Position numbers and translations under genes: made by a program
Assembly (NCBI RefSeq): GCF_028201475.1
Contig: NZ_CP116383.1
Location: 1,364,001 to 1,428,000, forward strand
DNA length: 64,000 bases
Direction of reading: 5' to 3'
From: Vibrio sp. SCSIO 43137
GTDB lineage: Bacteria; Pseudomonadota; Gammaproteobacteria; Enterobacterales; Vibrionaceae
Notes under the pieces: model-generated
What the model saw: only the letters and a program-made list of their open reading frames with translations
Database searches by the model: none
Told to the model about the DNA's origin: nothing
Part shown: piece by piece, positions 51,753 through 61,345 of the stretch
How positions within the stretch are numbered: position 1 is the stretch's first letter
How the letters are laid out: the number at the start of each line of letters is the position of its first letter

Positions 51753-52101
51753 CTGCTTTCTCCTGATTTATCTATATTTTTCTGATGGGCTAACTATGCC
51801 TTAAGCGATTTAGAAAATAAAGCTTGAATAACCTCTGGATCTGATAGGTAAAATCGATTGACGGCAAAGTAACCTGTGACCAAGTCCGATACTATCTTAA
51901 TTTGTTGATTCCTCCTTGGTGTGAACCATTGCAAACTTTTGCTCATGAGTTGAAAAGAATTATGTGGACTTGAACTAAATCAATAAGTTGCATTGAGAAC
52001 AGGCGCACTCTGATATCAGTATACCCAAGTCGTTTTCCGGTTATGTTCAGTTAGGGGTGTAAAGAGACAACTTGGGTATACTAAATTTATCAGGGATACG
52101 T
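51753..52101. other. Intergenic region grxA-adh
   Basis: 349 bp with divergent promoters. Apart from the inverted-repeat element at 52018-52082 I see nothing recognisable. Confidence 0.4.
52018..52082. repeat. 65-bp element with perfect 13-bp inverted repeats
   Basis: AGTATACCCAAGT (52018-52030) and ACTTGGGTATACT (52070-52082) are perfect complements around a 39-nt core. The ends share TATACCCAAG with the larger element at 54359-54624, which suggests a short relative of that family. It lies directly in front of the adh start and could act on its expression. Confidence 0.7.
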
Positions 52102-53349
52102 ATGTTCCAGTTTATGACATCTTCAAAGATAGTATTTGGCGAAGGTTCGCTGAATGCTTCCCTTTCTATGCTAAATCAGTATGGATACAGTGTACTCTTA
52201 GTCACAGGGCAGAATACTCAACGTGCTGAAAAGGTTATCCGTTATATCAACTCGCAAAACATGCGCTACCAGCATGTATCTATTTCCGGTGAACCTTATA
52301 TCACCATGATTGAAGAGACCGCTGTAATTGGCAGGCGCTTTAAGCCTGATATGGTGGTGGCCGTCGGTGGCGGCAGCGCTATTGATATGGGTAAAGCACT
52401 TGCCGCAATTATTCCCAATCAGGGCGATGTCTATGATTATGTGGAAGTTGTCGGCCGTAGTGTGCCCCTGAAAACCAAGCCTCTGCCATTTATAGCAGTT
52501 CCCACTACGGCCAGTACCGGCGCAGAGGTGACTAATAAAGCGGTGCTGAGATCTGGTCAGGATAAGGTGAAAGTGAGTTTACGTTCTGCTGATATCTTCC
52601 CTGATGTGGCGATCGTCGATCCCGATTTAACCATTGATACCCCGTCAGATATTGTCAGTCGCGGGGCGATGGAGACCTTTACTCATTTGATGGAAGCCTA
52701 TGTCTGTGGGGCGCCGAACCCATTAACGGATATGGTGTGTGAAGAAGGGTTAAGGCGGCTGGTCAGAGCCACTGAAGGCCTGAAGAAGGGCTATGATCAA
52801 GCGGTTCGTTCCGATCTGGCTTTTGCTGCTATGCTTGGCGGAATGGCTATCTCAAATGCCAAACTTGGCGCAGCGCACGGTCTGGCTTCTTCTTTAGGGG
52901 GAAAACTGACAGCACCTCATAGCGTGATTACTGCAAGGTTGGCACCTTTTGTTATGCAGGAGAATATTCAGGCTGCTGAAGAGGCTGGTAGGAGTGATAT
53001 CCTCAGTCGCTATAAGACGATTGCTGAAATAGTCACCGCTCGCCCGGATGCAGAGTATGGAGATTCAGTCGTCTGGACTCAGCAAGTATTAGAGGCACTA
53101 TCTCTGCCAAATCTGGCGGAATTCGGTATCTGTATGACAAGTTTTGAGAAAGTTGCTCAGGACGGAATGCACTCGGTATCAATCAAAGGTAATCCGATAC
53201 CCCTGACACAGGAACGACTTGTGCATATTCTTGAGCAGGTTTGTGACTGTCATGAACAAACGGACAGCGAAATGCCGGAACAGCAGAAGGTCAGCGTGAA
53301 AGTGAACAGGTTCGGTTATGCTGTAGATGAAAAGCAGACCTCTGAATAA
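52102..53349 (+). CDS. Iron-containing alcohol dehydrogenase
   Basis: 415-residue group III alcohol dehydrogenase that interconverts an alcohol and an aldehyde or ketone with NAD(P). NAD motif VVAVGGGSAIDMGKALA (about residues 85-101), second motif FIAVPTTASTGAEVTNKAV, and metal-binding His in ETFTHLMEAYV and AAHGLASSLGGKLTAPH. ATG 52102 has CAGGGA 5 nt upstream. The substrate is unknown. Confidence 0.88.
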   Translation: MFQFMTSSKIVFGEGSLNASLSMLNQYGYSVLLVTGQNTQRAEKVIRYINSQNMRYQHVSISGEPYITMIEETAVIGRRFKPDMVVAVGGGSAIDMGKALAAIIPNQGDVYDYVEVVGRSVPLKTKPLPFIAVPTTASTGAEVTNKAVLRSGQDKVKVSLRSADIFPDVAIVDPDLTIDTPSDIVSRGAMETFTHLMEAYVCGAPNPLTDMVCEEGLRRLVRATEGLKKGYDQAVRSDLAFAAMLGGMAISNAKLGAAHGLASSLGGKLTAPHSVITARLAPFVMQENIQAAEEAGRSDILSRYKTIAEIVTARPDAEYGDSVVWTQQVLEALSLPNLAEFGICMTSFEKVAQDGMHSVSIKGNPIPLTQERLVHILEQVCDCHEQTDSEMPEQQKVSVKVNRFGYAVDEKQTSE

Positions 53350-53378
53350 AAAACGGAGCAAATATTGCTCCGTTTTTA
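53349..53378. terminator. Bidirectional terminator adh/hexR
   Basis: ACGGAGCAA (53353-53361) with TTGCTCCGT (53365-53373), 3-nt loop, A-run before and T-run after, between converging genes. Confidence 0.87.
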
Positions 53379-53406
53379 AAGTTTTTTACTGCACTAAAAC
53401 CAATGA

Positions 53407-54261
53407 TCAGAAATTGGTGATTTTATCGTAGCGGGAATCTTTTAGTGCATCTTTAACCCGTTTCAGGTTATCCCTGAAGCCTGAACCACGGCGTAAGGTA
53501 AAGCCGGTTGCCAGGACATCAATAACCGTCATCTGTACAACTCTGCTGGCCATCGGCATATAAACATCGGTATCTTCAGGCACATCCAGCGTGATAGAAA
53601 GAGAAGCGGCTTTATCCAGCGGCGAATCTTTAGCGGTAATGGCAATAACCGTTGCGCCATTCTCCCTGCCAAGATTTGCTACCTCTACCATGCTCTTAGT
53701 TCTGCCGGTATGAGAGATAAGTACAATAACATCGTTATCTGTACAGTTAATGCAACTCATGCGCTGCATAACAATATCTTCAAAACAGGCGATAGGAATA
53801 TTAAATCGGATAAATTTGTTTTGTGCGTCTTTAGCTACTGCTGAAGATGCACCAAGTCCGAAGAAAGAGATTCGTTTAGCCTGTGTTAACAGATCAACGG
53901 CGCGGTTGATTTGCATTGAGTCCAGACTATTTTTCGCCACGTCAAGGCAAGCCATTGTGGACTCGAAAATCTTGTGCGTATAAGCATCAGGTCCGTCATC
54001 TTCTTCAACATTGCGGTTCACATAAGGCGTGCCGTTAGCAAGGCTCTGCGCAAGGTGAAGTTTAAAGTCCGGGAAGCCTTTGGTGTCTAAACGACGACAA
54101 AATCGGTTAACAGTCGGCTCACTGACATCGGCCATTTTGGCCAGTGTTGCAATACTGGAGTGAATGGCAGTCTGGGGGGAGGCCATTATTACTTCAGCAA
54201 CCTTTCTTTCGGATTTGCTGAAGTTTTCCAGATTTTTCTGAATTTTTTCTAATGTATTCAT
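53407..54261 (-). CDS. hexR: HexR, RpiR-family regulator of central carbon metabolism
   Basis: 284 residues: N-terminal HTH (SKSERKVAEVIMASPQTAIH then VSEPTVNRFCRRLDTKGFPDFK) and a C-terminal SIS sugar-phosphate domain (FFGLGASSAVAKDAQNKFIRF, VLISHTGRTKSMVEV). It is almost collinear with E. coli HexR, which senses 2-keto-3-deoxy-6-phosphogluconate and controls Entner-Doudoroff and gluconeogenic genes. Confidence 0.94.
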   Translation of the reverse strand: MNTLEKIQKNLENFSKSERKVAEVIMASPQTAIHSSIATLAKMADVSEPTVNRFCRRLDTKGFPDFKLHLAQSLANGTPYVNRNVEEDDGPDAYTHKIFESTMACLDVAKNSLDSMQINRAVDLLTQAKRISFFGLGASSAVAKDAQNKFIRFNIPIACFEDIVMQRMSCINCTDNDVIVLISHTGRTKSMVEVANLGRENGATVIAITAKDSPLDKAASLSITLDVPEDTDVYMPMASRVVQMTVIDVLATGFTLRRGSGFRDNLKRVKDALKDSRYDKITNF

Positions 54262-54844
54262 AATTACTACTAATAAGTTAGTATCAAAAACGGGTTCATA
54301 TACTATTGCTCAGACGCCATTTAATTATGGTCTTGTAGAATTAGGCAATAATTGAACTTATACCCAAGGTGACCTCAAGATGCACTTTCAGCGAGAATAT
54401 ATTGGCTTCTGATCAAGGCACTGATTTGAAGCCATAGTCATTCTACGGTGAGAATCAGTAACACAGAGCAGGAGCCAATATAACTCGCCCTCGGGGAGCT
54501 CATCAAGGTGTCCATTTCTGTGTCAGGCAACTTTGAAAGGGATTACCATTCCTACAGTTACCTTCCTTGAACTGAACACCTTGATGCAGCTCTGAATCCT
54601 GCATTTTGAGATCACTTGAGTATATAACTCTGAATCAGTATAAACCCATCTCTGTTCAGGAAAGAAACAAAAGAGGATCAAAATTGCAATTTAATGGCAA
54701 TAACATGACAAAGTTCAAACTAAATTTCAGTTTAGAAACTTAAGCCTGAATCATCTTTGAAATTTAACGTTTTCCTAAGGGTTAAATGATGATTAAGTTA
54801 CAAAATTAAGAAAGAAAGTTTCAGTTTTGCAAACATTACTTTCC
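54262..54844. other. Intergenic region hexR-panP
   Basis: 583 bp. It holds the MITE-like element and, on the panP side (54625-54844), AT-rich DNA without a clear hairpin or gene. The hexR promoter must lie within the first 100 bp. Confidence 0.45.
54359..54624. mobile_element. MITE-like element, 266 bp, nested inverted repeats
   Basis: The left end starts TATACCCAAGGTGACCTCAA (54359) and the right end is its imperfect complement TTGAGATCACTTGAGTATA (to 54624), with ATGCA/TGCAT at the inner edge: about 25 bp on each side. Inside lies a second inverted repeat, GAGCTCATCAAGGTGT (54496-54511) with ACACCTTGATGCAGCTC (54576-54592). No open frame of note. This is the build of a non-autonomous transposon or palindromic repeat element. 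Confidence 0.7.
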
Positions 54845-56485
54845 CTAATTAGAAATAACTTTCCGGCTGTAACTTTCTATTTCATTTATAAGAGAACCGC
54901 TGTTTGTGGCAATTTCCCGCTGCTCTTTAAGAACCGATTGTAATATCTGTTCACTGGTCAACGGATTGGCAAGTACCACCCTGAAAACAATGGTGTCATG
55001 TTTATCCCATTGCAGTGGATTAAGGCGTGTTCTTGAAACAAATGATTTACCGGTTTCACGCTGTTTCTTCTGAACATATTTGGTGAGATCATTCAGAAGC
55101 TTAAGAAGCTTTCTCTTTTGCGCAGGGTTAGCGGCAGCAAGAGCTTGCTGAGTAATAACCGGAACATATCGATAGGTAAGCAGGCATAACTCAGGCTCAG
55201 TAATAAGCTCAAAGTCTTGCTGCTCTTTAATCAGTGAAGAGAAGTACTTGGCTTTGTCGATACTTTGATCGATCAACAGCTCATAGCCGGGACGGCTGAT
55301 AATATGCATGCTGGAATATACCAGCATGGCCATTCCGGAGCGTGAACCTTCAAGGGTGTGACTGCCCAAATCTTTTGAGCCTTTACGCAGAATATATTCA
55401 GCATGATGCTCGACCGCTCTCATATCGTCCGGATTGCGGAACAGCACCATTCCGGCTCCCATAGGGATATACAGCTGTTTGTGGGCATCAATGGTGACAG
55501 AGTCTGCCAGTTCGATACCGTCCAGAAGGTGACGATAATTGTTGGACATCAGTGTGGCGCCCCCCCATGCCGCATCGACATGGAAATGGCAGCCTTCGCG
55601 CTGGCTGATTTCGGCTATTTTTCTGATCGGGTCTATGCTGCCTGTCTCGGTTGTGCCGGCAACACCGACAATAGCAAAAGGCTTAATGTTTTTTGCCTTA
55701 AGCTGGCTGATTTTCTGTTCCAGATCCTCAGTACAGATACGGTTATGGTCATCAGTTTTTATCGCCACCAGTGAACTCTGGCCTATACCCAGAACATTGG
55801 CTGCTTTTTTCAGCGAGTAGTGGCCTCGTTCTGATACCAGAATCGCCAGACCTTCGTAGCCATAATGACGCATGGCACTGAACAGCCCTTCGTTCTGTAC
55901 ACCGGTGAAGTCGCCGTCCGCTTTTAGTGCGTTGTTTCGTGCTACCCAAAGTGCAGTGATGTTGGCGATGGTTCCGCCGGAACAGAATGCCCCCAGAGAG
56001 TGTTTGGCACTGTGCATCCACTGATTGTAAAAGTCATCTGACTCTCCATAGATCAGCTTATGCAGCATACCGAGCACCTGACGCTCCAGCGGTGTAAACG
56101 CTTTAGAGGTTTCAATCTTTACCAGATTCTGATTCAGGGCAATCATAATCTTGGACAGAGGCATCAGAAAGTAGGGCAGTGCTGAGGTCATATGGCCGAT
56201 AAAGCTCGGCGCAGAGGTATGCACGGAGTGAGAAACAAGAGTGTCCAGCAGATGCTGGGTATGCTCGGAAACAAATGCCGGAGTTTCCGGAATAACAGCG
56301 TCAGAAAAGTCTTTCTCGATCTCTCTTAATGGCTTTTCTTCAGCAACAATATGTTCCCTAAGAAATTCGTTCAGGTTCTGAGAAAGGCGTGCTTCTATTT
56401 TGGTCAGTGCGGAATCTGCTGCTTCCGGAATGGTGAAGATTCGCAATAGGCTTTCGAAGCTGGCTTCTGCTGTTCTGTTTTCCAT
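54845..56485 (-). CDS. panP: PanP, PLP-dependent aspartate 1-decarboxylase
   Basis: Group II amino acid decarboxylase of 546 residues, the length of Vibrio PanP, which makes beta-alanine for pantothenate in place of PanD. The cofactor lysine lies in TIDAHKQLYIPMGAGMVLF (about residue 345), with HVDAAWGGA about 35 residues earlier. Older annotations call such proteins glutamate decarboxylase; both reactions use the same fold. Confidence 0.88.
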   Translation of the reverse strand: MENRTAEASFESLLRIFTIPEAADSALTKIEARLSQNLNEFLREHIVAEEKPLREIEKDFSDAVIPETPAFVSEHTQHLLDTLVSHSVHTSAPSFIGHMTSALPYFLMPLSKIMIALNQNLVKIETSKAFTPLERQVLGMLHKLIYGESDDFYNQWMHSAKHSLGAFCSGGTIANITALWVARNNALKADGDFTGVQNEGLFSAMRHYGYEGLAILVSERGHYSLKKAANVLGIGQSSLVAIKTDDHNRICTEDLEQKISQLKAKNIKPFAIVGVAGTTETGSIDPIRKIAEISQREGCHFHVDAAWGGATLMSNNYRHLLDGIELADSVTIDAHKQLYIPMGAGMVLFRNPDDMRAVEHHAEYILRKGSKDLGSHTLEGSRSGMAMLVYSSMHIISRPGYELLIDQSIDKAKYFSSLIKEQQDFELITEPELCLLTYRYVPVITQQALAAANPAQKRKLLKLLNDLTKYVQKKQRETGKSFVSRTRLNPLQWDKHDTIVFRVVLANPLTSEQILQSVLKEQREIATNSGSLINEIESYSRKVISN

Positions 56486-56538
56486 AACGACAAATACTTT
56501 TGTAACTATCTCTGATTTCGAGGAGCTAAATCTAAACG

Positions 56539-56562
56539 AAAACGGGACTGATGTCCCGTTTT
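56539..56562 (-). terminator. Terminator after the 56619-57131 gene
   Basis: AAAACGGGAC (56539-56548) with GTCCCGTTTT (56553-56562), 4-nt loop. On the minus strand it ends in a T-run downstream of the small secreted protein gene. Confidence 0.8.
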
Positions 56563-56618
56563 AATTGCGCAATCTGATTTTCGATAACTCGATGATCGAC
56601 ATTAAGCGTCTGATATGG

Positions 56619-57131
56619 TTACTGGCACGTAATGCCTTCAGCTGCTGAAATTGACTGGTTATATTTGCTTAGGGCAGTATCAATTTTATTGGGATGGCTA
56701 AGTAAATCAGCAAATGCCGATCTTAGCTCGTAGTTTTTCGGGTGAGGCTTAGACTGGCGATCAGCGAAAGACTTAGCAGCAATTGTGCCTAACTCATCGG
56801 AACGTTCTGCCAACTGTTTAATGTCTTTTTGTTCAAGTTTTAGCCACGCTTCTACCGGTTTTTCTGTAGCGACTTTGGCCATATCGTTTTGCAGATAATA
56901 GTGAACGGCTGTGCGGTTGAGCTCAAAGTGATTCTGTCTTCCGTTATAAAACCAGTCGCCAACCTCTTTAAGGTCAGGGTACTGCTCTGTTGTTAGTGAA
57001 AGCAGATCTTTATACCAATTTAGAGATGCGTCGATATAACTATCGTATTTACCGGACAAACATTGAGTGTCAGCAGCAAATGATGTTGAAGTAGCACTGC
57101 ATAGCAGCAGTGTCAGGGCAAGGCGCTTCAT
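56619..57131 (-). CDS. Small secreted helical protein, unknown function
   Basis: 170 residues with a clear signal peptide (MKRLALTLLLCSATSTSFAA), so periplasmic or secreted. The mature part begins DTQCLSGKYDSYIDASLNWY and ends ITCQ, so two Cys near the ends may form a disulfide. The rest is mainly helical and rich in Lys, Glu and Asn. I do not recognise the family. Confidence 0.75.
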   Translation of the reverse strand: MKRLALTLLLCSATSTSFAADTQCLSGKYDSYIDASLNWYKDLLSLTTEQYPDLKEVGDWFYNGRQNHFELNRTAVHYYLQNDMAKVATEKPVEAWLKLEQKDIKQLAERSDELGTIAAKSFADRQSKPHPKNYELRSAFADLLSHPNKIDTALSKYNQSISAAEGITCQ

Positions 57132-57304
57132 TTTTCTTCCTTTACTATATAATTATGTTTTTATTGTCATATGCACTCTGAAAAAACCTTTTTGTAGCCA
57201 GCCTTTCAGGGCATTTGGATCTTATAATTTGCCAGATGGTAACAAGTTATTAACCGGTATGCTGAGAGCCGTGTAACAGACTTATACTTAATCTATTAAC
57301 TAAC

Positions 57305-58210
57305 TCAGGCGGTTAGAGAAACGAAAAACAGCATAAACACCGGAACCAACAGGCTGAGAATAAAGCCGCTGACTATTGCTATCGGAACACATCTGACACC
57401 TCCGGTAGTTTGTATTACCGGAAGGGTGAAGTCCATAGCGGTCGCTCCGGCATAGCCGATAGCACTGCATGGCTTTTTACTGATAAGCATGGGGATCATT
57501 ACCAGCGCAACCAGTTCGCGTAGCAGCTCTATCATAAAGGACGCCCCGCCGAAAACCGGCCCGAAAGCGTCTCCCATTAAAATACCCGCCAGTGAATACC
57601 AGCCGAAACCTGAAGCCATAGCCAGACCTTTGGTCAGTGGTATATCCAGCACTAATGCTGCCAGTATGCCGCCGCACCATGAAGTGATAATAATAGCGAC
57701 AGCGATTAGCATACCGTGTTTGTTAAGCAGGATCTGTTTTAGGGTCAGGCCACTGTTTCTGAGCTGAATGCCGATAAGAAACAGCAGAATAAACAGGATC
57801 CATTCGCTAGCAGTATCTACCCAGCTAAGGTCTAAGGGCAATACAAGGCCGATAAGTAAACCCGCACCTACAACAAAGATCAGTTTCAATGATTCCGCCG
57901 CCATAGCGGAAAGGGGGAGATTTTGCCTTAGTTGCTCAGTTTTCAGGGGAAATAGTTTGTCCAGAATAGGAAGGACAGCCAGGTTACAGCCACCGATAAG
58001 AATAAAAAAGGTGGCGGTATAAGTCAGAATGGTCTGAATATTGGAACCGAGGTTGTCCAGTGCAGCCAAGCTCAGTCCCATCAGTGATAAAATCACATAG
58101 ACAAGATAAGAGGTGTATCGGTTTATCTTGTCTAATAGGTTTTTATTTGAAAGCGAAAAAAGATAACCCACAACCAGTGGGGTAAAAATAAAGATCATCC
58201 CTGAAAACAT
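57305..58210 (-). CDS. lysO: LysO-family lysine exporter
   Basis: 301-residue inner-membrane protein of the DUF340/LysO family (E. coli YbjE), which exports L-lysine and confers resistance to thialysine. Start MFSGMIFIFTPLVVGYLFSL, then ILFLLGIQLRNSGLTLKQIL-like block, MASGFGWYSLAGIL and GATAMDFTLPVIQ are close to E. coli. It lies 32 nt after the HDOD gene and may be cotranscribed. Confidence 0.9.
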   Translation of the reverse strand: MFSGMIFIFTPLVVGYLFSLSNKNLLDKINRYTSYLVYVILSLMGLSLAALDNLGSNIQTILTYTATFFILIGGCNLAVLPILDKLFPLKTEQLRQNLPLSAMAAESLKLIFVVGAGLLIGLVLPLDLSWVDTASEWILFILLFLIGIQLRNSGLTLKQILLNKHGMLIAVAIIITSWCGGILAALVLDIPLTKGLAMASGFGWYSLAGILMGDAFGPVFGGASFMIELLRELVALVMIPMLISKKPCSAIGYAGATAMDFTLPVIQTTGGVRCVPIAIVSGFILSLLVPVFMLFFVSLTA

Positions 58211-58242
58211 GTTAAAGCCTGTATTGAACGGGCTTTACATAG

Positions 58243-59163
58243 TTAGAGCCCGGTTGCGGTTATGACATCTCCGATGCGTGACTTAAATTCTCTCTCATTG
58301 AGATTGCTCAGTTGATAAAGTGCTTCCGCACCTGCAAGGTTAATCTCTACATGGTGCTCATCGATGTTTTCGTCATCGCGTCTGAACATCAGCAGGTGAT
58401 TAGCCATTCTGGCAATATCTAAGTATGAGATTTCTTTGCGATTGTCATCTATTTCTTGATTCTTGGCAACTTCTATAAAGTCAGTGTCAAACTGCCAATG
58501 TTTCAGTACCAGTTCGCTGGTTGCGGGACAACGGGAGTTAAAAATCTGCAGTGCCAGTTTGCTGTCAAGGTAATTGCCCCTGTCCAGGTAAATATGGTAT
58601 TCGTTCACCAGACAGTACAAACCAATATCCGCAAGAAGACCGACCAGCAGAGCTTTCTCAACTTCCAGATAATCATATTCATCAGCGGAGTGCTCCAGTA
58701 ACTCGTTGGTCACCAGAACCATAGTGGCGGCAAACTCTTTAGAGCTGGCGGCACTTTTCACCAAAATAGAGCTGCACTCTTTACCAAGGTTTGCGGTATG
58801 TTTGAGTTGCTCTATGGCCTGAGCAGTAACAATATCCCTGACTCGCATAATGCCCAGCCGTGATACTGCAGTCTGGATATCAGTACAGGTGATATTACGG
58901 CGGTTAAAAATAACGGAATTTGCTACACGAATAACAACGGCGGCAAGACTCGGATCTTCAATAAGACACTCAGTAATTTCCGCAATGCCTGTTTCTTCCT
59001 GAATACAGAGCTGCTGAATTTTCAGAACAACATCCGGAATGGGTGGTAGGGTAATTCGCCCGGAAGCAATAGATTGCTCTACAAGTTGGGCAAATTCAGA
59101 TTCCAGACTCTCGACTAACTCTTGTCGGTTTTCTGAAAGCCAAAAAAATGATAAGTGATTCAT
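58243..59163 (-). CDS. HDOD-domain protein
   Basis: 306 residues. The HDOD region (from about 30 to 220) has LPPIPDVVLKIQQLC, IEDPSLAAVVIRVANSVIFN and LLADIGLYCLV. HDOD is a degenerate HD domain without phosphodiesterase residues, used in signalling, often near c-di-GMP or motility systems. I start at 59163, where AGGA is 9 nt upstream; an in-frame Met lies 12 codons earlier. Confidence 0.84.
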   Translation of the reverse strand: MNHLSFFWLSENRQELVESLESEFAQLVEQSIASGRITLPPIPDVVLKIQQLCIQEETGIAEITECLIEDPSLAAVVIRVANSVIFNRRNITCTDIQTAVSRLGIMRVRDIVTAQAIEQLKHTANLGKECSSILVKSAASSKEFAATMVLVTNELLEHSADEYDYLEVEKALLVGLLADIGLYCLVNEYHIYLDRGNYLDSKLALQIFNSRCPATSELVLKHWQFDTDFIEVAKNQEIDDNRKEISYLDIARMANHLLMFRRDDENIDEHHVEINLAGAEALYQLSNLNEREFKSRIGDVITATGL

Positions 59164-59547
59164 ATAGTTTGTCCTAGTCTTCAGAACGATATAGTACATC
59201 TAGGGTTTTGAAAGTACCAACATAAATTTGTCGTTGTTTTTGGTCTGTTTTCAAACATTTATTTTGTTAAAATTGTAACAAAATACAACGATGTGACTTT
59301 TAACTAATTGATATTTAACTGGTTGTTATATAAGCGAACAAAGAAATAATAGCTCAAGTGGAACTTGGCTAGTTTCACCATATTTTTTAATCATTCTCAC
59401 TCAAGTATTATAGCCATATTGTGTATATGCAATAAAAATCCTAAGCCAGTCTTTAGACACAATCTTAACATTAATACTTTTCACAACAATTCACTGGGTA
59501 AAATTAAACGCGTTCTTGGTCTGTTTTACAAAAAAGTGAAGGGTGAA
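59164..59547. other. Intergenic region, HDOD/tfoX
   Basis: 384 bp, AT-rich, with divergent promoters. I looked for the c-di-GMP riboswitch known before V. cholerae tfoY and found none of its conserved parts. The leader is long enough for small-RNA control, as described for tfoX and TfoR. Confidence 0.4.
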
Positions 59548-60138
59548 ATGACTATGACTAAGATGTTTTATCGCTATATTGAAAAGTTTGGTTGTTTTCA
59601 AAAGCGTTCAATGTTTGGTGGGATAGGCTTGTTTGTTGAGAACGCTATGTACGCATTGATTGTTGATGAAAAGTATTTTATTCGTGGTGGGGAGGGGCTT
59701 GATGAGTGTTTTATCAGGCTAAATTGCGACAAATACCTCCATAGAAAAAGACAGTCTACTGCTTTGGTGAACTATTATAATGTGACTGCTCTCTTTTATT
59801 CCGGTAGCAGGGAGTTGGATCATTTGATAAGGCGTTCCATACAGTGCGCTATTGAACATAAAAAGTACAAGAGCTCCTTTGAAAGCCGGCGACTAAGGGA
59901 TCTGCCAAACCTAAATCTTACTCTGGAACGAATGCTGAAACGTTCCGGTATTGCCGATGTAGCTACATTTTTCGATTATGGCGCAGAGAAAACCTTTGTG
60001 TTGGTTAAAGACAAACACGGGCCGCACATTAACGAGCAACTGCTGTGGAAGTTTGCCGGGGCAATAGACGGTGTGCATTGGATGCTTTTGCCGGAGTCGA
60101 GGAAAAAGGGTTTACTGGAAGCTTGTAAATTGAACTAA
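59548..60138 (+). CDS. tfoX: TfoX/Sxy-family competence regulator
   Basis: 196-residue activator of natural competence genes in concert with CRP. The N-terminal TfoX domain shows KRSMFGGIGLFVENAMYALI and KYFIRGG; the C-terminal domain shows LRDLPNLNLTLERMLKRSGI. The length and the absence of a GEMM riboswitch favour TfoX over TfoY. Start at ATG 59548 (AAGGG 4 nt upstream) or 59554. A terminator follows. Confidence 0.88.
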   Translation: MTMTKMFYRYIEKFGCFQKRSMFGGIGLFVENAMYALIVDEKYFIRGGEGLDECFIRLNCDKYLHRKRQSTALVNYYNVTALFYSGSRELDHLIRRSIQCAIEHKKYKSSFESRRLRDLPNLNLTLERMLKRSGIADVATFFDYGAEKTFVLVKDKHGPHINEQLLWKFAGAIDGVHWMLLPESRKKGLLEACKLN

Positions 60139-60158
60139 AAAATAAACTCACCTATGAA

Positions 60159-60187
60159 AAAGCCTGATTAATCATCAGGCTTTGTGC
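60159..60187 (+). terminator. Terminator after tfoX
   Basis: AAAGCCTGAT (60159-60168) with ATCAGGCTTT (60174-60183), 5-nt loop. Confidence 0.85.
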
Positions 60188-60314
60188 TTTTTACGCATAA
60201 AAGTGGCTGTTTTACTGGCATTTATATAGATAATAAATATATGATTAACTAAGATTAATTTGTTACAAGAATGTTGTAACCGGAGCAACCAAAGGACTTG
60301 GAGACTCTTTCTTA

Positions 60315-61343
60315 GTGCTAGATTATTTTTTACGCAGGATGGCGTTAGTTATACCGACTTTTATCGGCATCACCATTCTTATCTTTGCTATTACCAGATT
60401 AGTGCCGGGCGGGCCGGTAGAGAGAATTTTGTCCAGCATGCAGTTTAGTAGTGAAGAAACTGCAGCGGTATCCAATGAAGTCGGTGCAAGCACAGCACTT
60501 TCTGATGATCAAATTGCTCAGCTAAATGCTTTTTACGGGCTGGATAAACCGGTTACTCAGGCTTACTGGGAGTGGCTGAAAAAGTTGCTGGTACTGGATT
60601 TCGGAGAATCTACCCGCTACTACGAACCCGTTACGGATATGATTGCCGAACGTTTGCCCATCTCGTTGTTCTATGGCGGAATGACCTTTTTTATCGCTTA
60701 TTTTATTTCCATTCCCCTAGGTTACTTTAAAGCCCTTAAGCACGGTTCCCTGTTCGACTCTGCTTCGTCTGTACTGATTTTTATCGGCTACGCTCTGCCG
60801 GGTTATGTGGTGGGGGTTTTGCTGATTACCTGGTTTGCCTACAACCTTGAATGGTTTCCTATGGGAGGCTTTACCAGTGATGAGTTTGAAGATTATGAAT
60901 CGGTGCTGTTGCAGGTAAAAGACATTATGTGGCATGCGGTACTGCCGCTTATCTGCTACCTGATAGGGGATTTTGCCACCCTGACCATGACCATGAAAAA
61001 TAATTTGATGGAGAATCTATCAGCTGACTATATTCGTACTGCCATCGCCAAGGGGTTGCCGTTTCGTCAGGCGGTGCGCAAACATGCGTTACGTAATAGC
61101 CTTATTCCCATTGCCAGCCATTTTGGCAACTCACTGCTGTTCTTTATGACCGGCTCATTTTTAATTGAGGTAATTTTTGATATCGACGGAATAGGTCTGC
61201 TTGGTTATGAATCCATTGTTGAACGTGATTACCCCGTAGTGATGGGCATTGTGGCTATTAATGCCCTTATGCTGCTGATTGGCAATATTGTCTCTGATAT
61301 CTGTGTTGCGCTGGTTGATCCGCGCGTTAAGTTCGGAGGGTAA
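60315..61343 (+). CDS. yejB: YejB-like peptide ABC permease
   Basis: 342-residue permease of the DppB/YejB family. It has the N-terminal YFLRRMALVIPTFIGITILIFAITRLVPGGPVE and the EAA loop region AIAKGLPFRQAVRKHALRNSLIP (about 250). Six membrane helices. Start GTG at 60315. In E. coli the Yej system imports oligopeptides and microcin C. The next gene starts 2 nt downstream. Confidence 0.88.
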   Translation: MLDYFLRRMALVIPTFIGITILIFAITRLVPGGPVERILSSMQFSSEETAAVSNEVGASTALSDDQIAQLNAFYGLDKPVTQAYWEWLKKLLVLDFGESTRYYEPVTDMIAERLPISLFYGGMTFFIAYFISIPLGYFKALKHGSLFDSASSVLIFIGYALPGYVVGVLLITWFAYNLEWFPMGGFTSDEFEDYESVLLQVKDIMWHAVLPLICYLIGDFATLTMTMKNNLMENLSADYIRTAIAKGLPFRQAVRKHALRNSLIPIASHFGNSLLFFMTGSFLIEVIFDIDGIGLLGYESIVERDYPVVMGIVAINALMLLIGNIVSDICVALVDPRVKFGG

Positions 61344-61345
61344 AG

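Noticed and set aside
59200-59547. Possible GEMM c-di-GMP riboswitch before tfoX
   Set aside because: None of the conserved GEMM helices or the tetraloop-receptor pattern could be found; the region is plain AT-rich DNA.
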